Below are positions 54,278 through 64,000 of a DNA stretch of 64,000 nucleotides, piece after piece. Position 1 is the stretch's first letter. The number at the start of each line of letters is the position of its first letter. The translations under genes were made by a program, and so were the position numbers. Under the pieces are notes generated by a model. The model made no database searches, was not told the origin of the DNA, and saw only the letters and a program-made list of their open reading frames with translations. The stretch is from the NCBI RefSeq assembly GCF_016802725.1, contig NC_052669.1, forward strand, positions 2,318,501-2,382,500. Reading direction: 5' to 3'. Source of the stretch: Solenopsis invicta. Taxonomy: Eukaryota; Arthropoda; Insecta; Hymenoptera; Formicidae.

Positions 54278-54429
54278 TATGCGGCGCGCAGTTTCGGGGA
54301 TCTTGTAAATGCCTTTAAACTCGCCTAAAAAATTATTGAGCTCTAAGATCTTCTTTCGAACGAAATAACCGTTCTCGTTATTTAAATGTGTGCATACACT
54401 TCCAATATTAGAATATCGTTTATATTGTA
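54278..54429 (+). repeat. 152-bp diverged direct repeat, copy 1
   Basis: The segment begins TATGCGGC and ends ATATTGTA. It aligns to 54727-54878 with a constant 449-bp offset at both ends. A 22-bp core CCGTTCTCGTTATTTAAATG(TG) is identical in both; AAAATTATTGAG, GCACTT-type words and TTTATATTGTA are also shared. Overall identity is about three-quarters by eye. The function is unknown. Confidence 0.8.
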
Positions 54430-54468
54430 CCTACGCGTTGGCTGAAATTGACGCTCACATCATCGATT

Positions 54469-54578
54469 ATTGCGATTAATATTGCTAAGTGCTTCAGTGG
54501 TCAATCTGGCTAAGACATCCCGACGTAATATTAGGGAATCTAGGTTCAAACCCTGGCCGAGGCAATATTTTTCGCAAT
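54469..54578. repeat. 17-bp inverted repeat around the tRNA-like element
   Basis: 54469-54485 (ATTGCGATTAATATTGC) and 54562-54578 are inverse partners with two mismatches. The right arm overlaps the 3' end of the tRNA-like acceptor stem, so the RNA would form an extended stem with a 5-nt bulge (TAAGT) on its left side. Confidence 0.75.
54491..54564 (+). ncRNA. tRNA-like element with Pol III A and B boxes
   Basis: The 74-nt segment has class I tRNA length. The acceptor GCTTCAG pairs with CCGAGGC at six of seven positions (one A-C clash, one G-U). An A-box-like TGGTCAATCTGG overlaps a D arm with a 3-bp GTC/GAC stem. The T arm CTAGG-TTCAAAC-CCTGG is intact and overlaps a B box (GGTTCAAACCC). 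The anticodon arm is wrong: only TCCC/GGGA pairs, around a 12-nt loop, and there is no U33-anticodon context. It is therefore a tRNA pseudogene, a tRNA-derived SINE head, or a tRNA-like RNA, not a working tRNA. Confidence 0.6.
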
Positions 54579-54726
54579 AAATTCTTTACAGCTTTCGGGA
54601 TAAGGGGGGAGGGAAATAGTAGAGATGCTAGAAAGCATCAAACGTTATTAAATTGATAAACAATTTAATTTTCATGATATTACATTTCTGAGTTCTTCTT
54701 AAGAGTTGTGTGTTAAATCCGGCAAG

Positions 54727-54878
54727 TATGCGGCAAACAATTTGGAGAATCTTGCAAGTGTAAGTTCACCTAGAAAATTATTGAGGTTTAAAACCTACTT
54801 TTGATCAATATAGCCGTTCTCGTTATTTAAATGTGCGGATGCACTTTCCGATCATATTAAGATATTGTTTATATTGTA
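54727..54878 (+). repeat. 152-bp diverged direct repeat, copy 2
   Basis: Downstream partner of 54278-54429. Substitutions are spread along the length, without evident gaps, so the duplication is old. The tRNA-like element lies only between the two copies. Confidence 0.8.
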
Positions 54879-54879
54879 T

Positions 54880-57800
54880 AATTAATTATATCCATTATAA
54901 TAGCACAGCACATTTGTTTATACAGCAAAACAAAACTTACTGTAAAAATCAATCAAATATATAAGAATTACAACTTTTAACAAAACATGCTTGCTGAAAT
55001 GGTGCAAATTATTTTTCTATTAAAAAAAAATTTGTTACGTTGGCAATTTTATTGTACAAAAGTTTCTTTAGCAATTCATCGCATTCAGACATTATTTCTT
55101 TATTGAATTATCAAATTTTTTTAGATATAAATGTTGAAGTCGCGTAACAATTTTGCTGAATCTAATTTAATATTTTTTGTAATACAAGCTATTCAAAGAA
55201 AAAAATACTATAAATAATTATATAGAAATATATATTAGAGAAATGTTTCTAATGCTGCGTTAAAATTTTATGATGCTCTCATCAAAATCTTAACAAAGTA
55301 ACTTAGCAATTTAAATAAGCAAAACTTAACTAAAATTAATTGTATAACCCTTACGGTTGCATGAAAGTGCAACCGTAATTCTACTTCATTCTACTTTATT
55401 CTCTTTCATTCTATTTAAAAGAATTAAAGAAAATTAAAAATGATTAGGTTACGTTTCTTATTTTCTCCGTATGGATACTTTTAATTCCTACGGGATTGGC
55501 AAAGTGATATTGTTTCTATGAAAACTTCTTCAACTCAGTCCCAAGAGTCTCAATAAATAAAGAGTTGCTGCTGCCTAATATTTTTATAGGAAATGCACTT
55601 AACTTTGCAAATACTTGTAAAATTTGAATGGTAGATATTCAAGAGATATACAGTAGTGTTTCGTGATAAAAAGCACATCTAACATGGTTCCTTGAGATTC
55701 ATGCTTTAAACATAAATTTAAATATTAAAGCATATACAGTTAATACCGTAATTACAATATTTCTTCACAAAATATTAAAAAATTCCCCTGTGAAGAAAAT
55801 TCATGTTTATGCATTTTTTAGTTCAATTCATAACTTGTTTTCCTTTGCTAAGTACAGACTAATTAAATTAAATGTTAAAATTAATAATACATTATAATAT
55901 CTGTAAATGCATTTATATTACGTAAAATGATAATTCCAAATAACATCCATATCTTACAACAAAATTTAATAACATCGAATATAATAATTAATAAAAACGA
56001 GGATAATGTTATATAAACCTATATTTACATCTCCCAATCTCTGCTTCTACTTACTTTATTAACAAATTAATTAAAAATTAATTAATATTGGGAAAAGTCG
56101 CTGCGTGTCACCATTTTACAGCAAAAATTTATTAAAAATTGGTTTATTAATAAGTAACAATTTATTATTATTAAAATGCTTTTATATTATGCAGAAAAAA
56201 ATTAAATAATACTTAAAACAAAAACTAATATAATAAACTAATATAATAAAATAATTATACAATAAATATCATTATAATAGTAAAATAATATGTAATATTC
56301 ATATATAATAATACTTATAAAGACCTTTATATATACTTTAACTTTGTAACAACTTTTATTTTAATTGGTTATATTAGACAACGTGACATTAAAAAATGTC
56401 ACGTGACATTTAAATATATCAACTACTATTAGTAAAGATTGATAAACTAAATAATTAATAGAAGAAATAATTCTTTATTACATGATAAATTTGGTGACAA
56501 AACTTAATTCTTAAACTGTAATGCCGGTCTTACAGACTTCTATAAAAACTTTACTTATCAATAACATCCTTGACATTTGCAAGAGGAGCTCTAAACTCAT
56601 GATATTTTTGTAAGCCATTTTTCTCCAGCAAACACTGCAGTGGTCCCATTTGTAGGGAACGTGTAATATAAAATGGTTGAAAAATTGTAGAGGTTTCACA
56701 GGGACCCAAAGGGGTTTACCCTTTCCTACTTTTTCAAAGAATTGGACATGTACAGTAACTGTTCTTTATCTACGTCCTGTTTACTGGTATGATGTTATAT
56801 TTTAATGTTAGAAAAATTTTTATAATTCAACTCTCTTTCTTAGAATCTTTTAAGATTTAAAAAATTTTTCAAATAGGAATATCTAACGTTTTTTTTTTTT
56901 AATTGGTCTTTTTCGGTCTTTGACCCTAAATAATTCTTGGACGAGTCAACGTATCAACTTCCGTTTTGTGCTAAAAAATTTCTTTTTTTATACTCTTTTA
57001 AATAATATATTATAATATGGAGATTTCCATTTGAAATATTTAAGATGGGGTACCCCTAAAATATCCCTTAAAAAGAAACAATCTCCATAAACCCCTTAAA
57101 AAAATAGTCCCGCGAAATGATAAAGCATATATTTCGTGGTTTTTTTTTATTTTGAACTGCTTCTAAAATATAACGGATAAAGTTTTATAAACTTTAGAAA
57201 CACTTTGCAAATGTGAATTTTTGTTAATCCTCATATTAAAACATCTTTCTCCGCCTCCCCTGTTTACAAATATTCAGAATAATTGAAAATATACATTTTT
57301 TATTATAAGAAATTTTTAAAATTAACAGAAACATGACAGCGGTCTAACTGCTGTTTACAAATAGTATGATTTTTTTGAGCGTTATAATAGTTTAAAAGTT
57401 ATGCATTTTAATAATTTCTAATTCATTAAATCACATCTTATAGCACAGAAATTTTTTTATAATTTTGCATATTGTGCAATATAAAAGAAAAATATTTAAA
57501 GAATTAAAATACACCCCCGTGTATAAAATAAATATACATAAATTATATCTCAAAATACATGACATGCCAAATAAAATTATAAGTACAATAAAATTCCTAA
57601 AATTTGACGCAAATTATAGATCGATTTAGCTTTAGATTGAGTAGCTTCTTCATGCATAAATTTATGCCGATGCATCACTGATTCTTTATGCAGGAATTTT
57701 AAAAATTCGATACTCACTTTAGTCATGTTCGATGTTGGGATGCTTTCTATATGTACGTAAAATGCTTTTATTCTGTATAGTACCTGCTTTATACCTATTT

Positions 57801-60193
57801 TTATTGTTGAGAATCTTGAAAGTACACGACAATTGTGAAGATTTTATTTTATTGATCGTTAAATGCTTACGTTTTTATATAAATAAATAATTTAAATATA
57901 ATTGCTATTAAATACTAAAATATTAATATAAAAGGGAATAATTAATTAAATCGGTTATATGGGTACATTTCGTTACAAATATCTCCCAAATAAATATATA
58001 TAAGTAAATAAGCAACCTCTACTCCAATTGAAGGTTTTATGAAGACTTTAATTTAATGCTTTACCTTTTCCTCGAATCGGCCCTTGCAGCAATTCATTTT
58101 GCATTCAACTTTTTTGTGTGAATTTGTGTTTCGTTACATGGAAAAGTTAAAACGAAAAGTAAAATGCAGATTGCAAAATAGATAAAGCAGTATATAGTTT
58201 AGTGTTAAATTTGAATATATACATTCTTCCATGTTATTAAGTCATGAAAATAACTGCCATTTTATACTCAAAATATGTCATGTAATACTATCTTTATTGC
58301 ATCGAAAGATCCCGAAACTTCTGACGTTCATTACTATTACTACGTGAGGGGAAAATAAAGCTTGTACCAAGCATGTCAAACTAATGAGAAGCTATAAACT
58401 ATGTTGAGTGGGCTTAACACACAAAGCGTATGATACATTAAAGCGTTGCATTACAAAAACAATTTTGCATACATATGCAACAAATGCAATTAACAATTGT
58501 CATTTCACGATTATAATATTATTTCGTACACATACTATTACGTATTTTAAATTCATCAGTATGCAGAATATATTATGAAACAGATATATCTACAATTACA
58601 TTTTGGGCTCTACTATAGCGTGACCTTATTCATCATAATTTTATTTTAAGTCGAAGATTTTTCCATTGTATCTTTAGTATCAATTACAAATACTTTGTGG
58701 TATAATAAATAAATATAATAAATATAGAATTAAAAATATGCATATAAACAATAAAAAAAAGAATATTTTTGTAAAAGAAAAAATATAAAACTCAAAATAG
58801 CTGTTAAATGCAATTAAAGATACGCTATTAGCGTTATTTATTTGCAACAGAACATGAATTTAATTTAGAGTTATTGGAATACCACAAACATACTGCGCGC
58901 ACACGCACACACACATGAGCGTGTGATAAATGTCTTTCCTTTTTGATAATTATCAAACTTTTTTTTAAATTTGATAAAATCATTTTTTCGCTTATTAATC
59001 GTTATATTAATAATCAACTTACGTACTATCAATCCATTTTCACGCAAACTGTTAAAACACGCGACAACAGTTGCTCGCAAAATACCGTACAAGAGATGTC
59101 AAGATAATTATAATTACAAAGAAAAGATATTTAGACACAAATATCGATTTTAAATAATTATGTTTTAAAGACTAAAGCATTAATACATATAAAAAATTAT
59201 TACAATTATAAATTCAGCTTTGCTGCAACTAATGCATCAATTTGTACGCTTCCTTTCTTTTGTAATTGCACAAACGGAAAATTATTCTGCATTGATGTGC
59301 ATATATAATTATATTTTATTCATCCCCGATGTCAATCTTAATGGACACCCTCAATTTGATTGCATGCGGATAATTCTTCACTGTTTTTGCCCTTCTCCAT
59401 ATCTAAATCAATAAATGCGACAATTGAAGAAAACGAAACAAAAAGATTTAATATACACAACAGCCATGCAATTTAAATTTTTTTAATTTTTTAATAGATT
59501 AAAAAAGTATAAAAGACCTTTGAAGTATTTTCTTGGAAAATTTATTCAAAATAGAATACTCGCAACATACATCGTCACGAATAAATTCCAAAATGTACTT
59601 TTAAAATATTTTTATTTCTTTTATTAAAGTTGCAAATCCTTGCGTATAATAATTCATAAAAATTTGCAACTGAATCAATTCATATTTGCAATTTAACTTT
59701 GCTTATCATCTGCCACATAAATCAATTGGTTATGTCATTACAAATTATACATGAAAGAAAATAGATTAGATGATTCAGCAAAGTTTGCTGCACGAATTCA
59801 ACTTGAAAGTTCGACAAAGAAATTACGCAATTCTTAAAGCACTTAATGAAAGCAATTAATGAATGAGTTATCAATGCAACAAATTCTTTTTGCTACAATG
59901 AAAATTGCTAATGAGACAAGTTTTCTTACAGTAGTAAAACTATATACCATCTTAACTTAATATGTTTCATTAAAAATTTTAACCAATATATTCGCAAAAA
60001 ATTGTTGTATTAACAATTTTGCTGTGCTATTAAAACCAATATAATCACTAATTTTATTCAGCTTTAAAACTTTACTATTTAATACAAAAAACTGTCTGTA
60101 CATTAGAATTATAGATCTGCTGAATCAATGATATTCTTATTTTAACAAATCTTTTTTTTCTATGTTATATTATTTTATAGCTTAAATTTTATA
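54880..60193. other. Intergenic AT-rich stretch
   Basis: Short open frames only (for example minus 56511-56699 and plus 59220-59414), none recognisable. A short CA/GTGTG patch occurs at about 58895-58926. Confidence 0.5.
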
Positions 60194-60255
60194 AAGTTTT
60201 ATTGGTATACGTATATAATTATAAAAGTTTTATTGGTATACGTATATAATTATAA
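60194..60255 (+). repeat. Perfect 31-bp tandem duplication
   Basis: The unit at 60194-60224 (AAGTTTTATTGGTATACGTA and following) is repeated exactly at 60225-60255. Perfect identity implies a recent duplication or a polymorphic minisatellite. Confidence 0.95.
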
Positions 60256-61789
60256 AAGCGTTTAATTCCTGAACTCGTACGCTTAAGATTTTTCTCATTT
60301 ACAGATAATTATTTTTACCTAGAAAAAAAGTTTAAAGCATAAAATGAGAAAATTTAAATGAACTTTTAATTACTTGTTGAGTTTGAAATCCAGAGGTTTC
60401 ACAAGAATGAGATAAAATAGTAAATATATTTAACTTCAACCGTGGAAATTTGTAGTTAAAAATAACTATGGATTAATCATACAAATTTATTTAATTATGA
60501 CGTTTCTAAGAAGAAAGACGGATAGTCTATTTATTGTGATCAGAGGAAATGTATAACAGGACAAAAAACAGGGTCTATCGATTTCTCTATTTGAAATATT
60601 GTTTAAATAAGAAGATTTCACGCGACACATCTTGCTTTCAAAATTTTCAAATAAAAGGATACAATAATTTCATAATATAAATTATTTGCAATGGAGATCA
60701 AAGTTGAGCATAATTACGCGTCAAATAGAATTAATCTACATTACATGTATATAACCCTAGCATCAATTATTGCAAAAGTTTTCAGAAAGATTTTAACACT
60801 TCATATTTCATGTGAACAATTCTGAGAAAACTCCATAAAATGTCATTGGAAATATTATAACAGAAATGTTTCTAAAACTTTGTGATGTTAAATGTTGCAA
60901 CAGAAAGGTTTCTAAAATCAATTACATACAGTAAATTTAAAAATACACATTTTAAACAAAACATGTTTAAACAAAAACAACATAACAATAAAATAACATC
61001 AAAATGGTTTCAATAATAATTATTAAAGTAACTTTTCTTAAAAACTCAAAATAAACTTTTAATTAAAAAAAAAATTGAAGCATTATGGCAAATGCTGTTT
61101 GTTATTTAACATACTATTATAATATATACATGTCTAAGTAGAACAAGGAATCATAACAATGTAAACGTGCAACCTTAATTTCAGCAATATTTCAGAAAGG
61201 TTGTAAATTTTTTTAATAAACGTTTCAGCAATTTTCCAACAAGATTTCAAGTACAAAAATCACAGATATTTTGCTATTTCACAGTGATTTCAGTAATGTT
61301 ACAAACATATTTCGCAATTTTTATTTTATGAAATATTCCACTTTTTAGTTAAAAAATTTAGGCAACACCTTTAAAAATTTTCGATAGTGTGTTATTATAT
61401 AAACTGTAAACTATGCAATCTATGTTTTACATGGCATCTAACAACAACCTATGGTTTATAAAACATTCAGATTTTATCAATAGTAAAAATTTTATTCCCT
61501 TTTTTATTTTTACTATTATGTATTTTTATTTTATCAATACTAAAATCAAATATATTGCTCTATAATTTAATTACTGTATTCCACATTATACTACCCAATT
61601 TATAATAATTTGCATTACTTGAATTATCTACATAAAAAAAATTTGTATAAACAATACGTAAATAATTTGTGTAGACATAATTTTGAAATTTACTATTGTA
61701 CCTGATAAAAATTACCTGATAAAGATATCCAATAATAAACCATACTCAATATTATTTAAAACGCAAGTTACCATGCAAGGGTAATGTCC

Positions 61790-62260
61790 CTTTCTATTAA
61801 TATAGCGTAATCTCGGTTTAATTAGAGAGAAACCTGAAAGCGGCCAGGCCGGCTTTTTTCCTATAACGCACGAATTCCCGGCGGATGGTACTTAGGACGG
61901 TTTTAAATAATGAATCGACTATGAATCCCGGCCTACGGCTAATGCGCGCGCTACGTGCTAGTCCTTTCTAAAAAAAGGCATGTAAAAAATATGTCAAAGT
62001 TATTGTAGTTGCTTTCCCGCGATGTCGATTGGTTCTCTCGCTGCGCTAACTTCGTGCTATCATCGCAGAAATCGCGTATTTTAACTATGCGTACTAAAGA
62101 GCTAATAGTGTAGTTTTCCTTTAATTCCACTCACAAAAATATTATGCTTTGATCCTGCGCAAGACATTTAAAGCATTGAAATATAAGAACATTGATTTCT
62201 GACTCACCGACCGATGCGCAACGAGCGGAGTTACTCAGCCACGAAGCTACGATGATACTG
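61790..62260. other. GC-richer segment with hairpins, unclassified
   Basis: A compositional step from the AT-rich DNA on both sides. Near its start are two consecutive hairpins: GGTTT-AATTAGAGAG-AAACC and AAAGCGGCC-AG-GCCGGCTTT (one bulge), the second running into a T6 run. CpG-rich words follow (CCCGGCGGATGG, ATGCGCGCGCTACG). No open frame of note and no rRNA or tRNA that I recognise. It may be a structured RNA, a promoter region, or a transposon remnant. Confidence 0.3.
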
Positions 62261-62348
62261 TAACACACAAACATAAGATTTAAAAATTAAAATTGCGCTC
62301 GTAATAATCAGTATTTCAAAAATTAATTCTTACCCACCCAAAGAAGGG

Positions 62349-62423
62349 TTTCTTTGAGTTAAAAAATATTTATTTGACTCAAAGAAATTTTTGCACTGCT
62401 ATATAGTTAAAGAAACTTTCTTT
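62349..62423. repeat. Cluster of TTTCTTTGA inverted repeats
   Basis: TTTCTTTGAGT (62349-62359) is perfectly inverted at 62377-62387, and AAAGAAACTTTCTTT (62409-62423) is itself a palindrome of the same core. Further AAAGAAA/TTTCTTT words occur to about 62680. Confidence 0.75.
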
Positions 62424-62749
62424 GACTTGAACACATTTTTTTGATTAAATAGTTATTTGTTTAAATTAAACAAATACTATAAACAAATAATTTATTTACT
62501 TTTAAAAAGGCTAATAACGTCATTTCTGAACATCAAATAAATTTTTATTTTCCGCAAAAGTATTTTCATTTTAACTTAAAAAAATCATGTTAAAGAAACG
62601 ATTTCATCAATTAAAATATTTTTCTTCTGTAAGAGTATATAAAATTTTATATAAATTTTCTTTAAGTAGCTTTTTTTTAATTTATAACGATAACATTAAA
62701 AGAAAAAGAAAAAAATTATTAAATTCATATAAATAAAAAATTATATTTA

Positions 62750-64000
62750 CCCCAAGGTTGCTCCGCTGGAGCCCGATACCTCTCCCAGGCCTCCTCCTCC
62801 TCTCAGTGTCCTACAGGTTGTCCTCTTCCACTTGTTGCACACGCGGAACACTCGCGAAAAATATACTAAATTTGCGCGCGTGGACTAATTATTTATAAAG
62901 TTTTTTGCACGATACTTCGGGTTTATAAAACCCATGATATGAGTTTCCATTCAGAGGGATTCCCGTGGATTCAGCACCCCGAGTCGACGAGTAGAACGCA
63001 CGCGTACCCACCCCCGAACAAGGGTAAGTCCTACGCGGAAGAAGACGAAATCAATAGCATTGAATCCGACGCCTCTGGTCTCACAAAAATCATGTCTAAA
63101 ATTGACTCGTTCATACGCCCAGCCAACGGATCACCTTAATCAGTCCCACTGGATCTTATATCCAAGCGGCGTCGACAAGACACTCCGGCAGGACGAGAGA
63201 AGAAGGTACTCATTGCCGACGTCTAGCATTTTAGACGAATCAGGAAATGAGAGCCAGCCTCTCGTCACAAGCTTAACCTACAAGGCCAAGTTCTGACCAA
63301 GTCAGATTAAACGTCATTCACCCAGCTCGAACCCCAGATCCAAAGAATCCAAAAAGAGTATCAAGAATCTAAGAAAGCCTTAGGATGGTGGACGAGAGCA
63401 AGAGAAACGCGCGAACCCAAGGCAACCAATCCGAACTCTAACCGCTGAGGACCGAACCGATCGCCGGAGACAGAGCGTGTAAACTCACACAACCAGACAG
63501 CCGCGCAACATGCACACGAACATGTCGTACATGCGGCCCGGCATTACCTCGTGCACGGGCACTCGGCATGAAACGTCGCGATGCGGCGCGCACACCCACC
63601 ATACGCAACGCCCCAGTAAGAATATTCACTGCCAAGCAGCGGGGGTACGATTCCTGGCCCTCGAATTAGGATTCTATCGAATGGGAGTTATTTAAAGTTC
63701 ATTAGTCCAATACTTAAACGACACTCCCGGAAAAAATTCGCGCGACACGACGAACCGGCTGCGGTTCGTTTATTTTATTATAAGTCGGCGACGTGAGTGA
63801 TGTCCTCTTCTCATCGTTTTCCATCTCGAGAAATATCTATAACATACGATATCTATTGTATTGTAGCAAGGACCATCACTGCAAAGAGCACCATCGTTTC
63901 GCAATGGTGTTTCTTCGATTGTTTCACCGAAAATTGATATACCACTTCCTGCTTAGTCGGAGTAGTGGAAAACGACGTCTTATAAGTTAGCGAAGTGAGC
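62750..64000. other. GC-rich segment reaching the window end, gene or decayed element
   Basis: This is the most GC-rich part of the window. Frames at 62939-63139 and 63060-63296 overlap in different registers. They show Ser, Pro, Asp, Glu and Arg-rich composition with no domain I recognise, and stops follow within each. Two readings fit: the 5' end of an unseen gene, with ATG at 62939 and a possible donor AAGG|GTAAGT at 63024-63025; or a decayed transposable element whose frames have shifted. A perfect hairpin CGAACCG-GCTG-CGGTTCG lies at 63751-63768. Confidence 0.3.
63778..63999 (+). repeat. Two 20-bp direct repeats about 202 bp apart
   Basis: 63778-63797 (TTATAAGTCGGCGACGTGAG) and 63980-63999 (TTATAAGTTAGCGAAGTGAG) differ at three positions. 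The second touches the window end, so this may be the start of a tandem array or the edge of an element continuing beyond. Confidence 0.6.

Noticed and set aside
54491..54564. Functional tRNA gene
   Set aside because: The anticodon stem-loop cannot form properly: only four pairs around a 12-nt loop, with no U33.
61790..62260. Ribosomal RNA fragment
   Set aside because: No stretch matched rRNA core sequences I know; GC content alone is not enough.

Overview
The window is AT-rich animal DNA (spliced gene with GT-AG introns, abundant dinucleotide microsatellites, long empty introns). The receptor it carries is closest to the insect tachykinin-receptor-86C / natalisin-receptor family. An insect is clear; a hymenopteran such as an ant or bee is likely from composition and architecture, but I cannot prove this without a search. 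It is not a bacterial or viral region, and I see no operon, CRISPR array or gene cluster.

One gene is well supported. It is a rhodopsin-class neuropeptide GPCR on the + strand, spread over about 28 kb (15839-44223) in seven coding exons. All six internal junctions use GT-AG, keep a single reading frame and together encode 343 residues from the end of intracellular loop 1 to a natural stop. TM2-TM7, a DRY-type motif, both disulfide cysteines, CWLP in TM6, NPIIY in TM7, and a cysteine-rich, Ser/Thr-rich tail are all present. The exon(s) for the extracellular N-terminus and TM1 are not recognisable in the 15.8 kb upstream and probably lie before the window, so the gene is 5'-partial here.

Layout: 1-15838 is probably intron or 5' flank, with microsatellites, hairpins and decayed repeats. 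15839-44223 holds the receptor exons. Their introns contain a 290-bp duplicated element (24859 and 25649), a 20-bp minisatellite (30062), an AAAGYGT motif array (39125) and a 119-bp CT tract (42326). 44224-~44600 is the 3' UTR with a candidate poly(A) signal. 44600-64000 is intergenic or another gene's intron. It has a nest of diverged fold-back repeats (47173-47932), a GC-richer island (50245-50870), a possible MADF-domain fragment (51530), two adjacent large hairpins (52064-52252), a tRNA-like Pol III-box element between two diverged copies of a 152-bp repeat (54278-54878), and GC-richer unclassified segments (61790-62260 and 62750-64000).

I found no clear undescribed multi-gene system. The best leads are the tRNA-like element with its flanking duplication, the fold-back nest, the alternating AAAGCGT/AAAGTGT array just upstream of receptor exon 6, and a weak splice donor after TM7 that could give a tail-less receptor.
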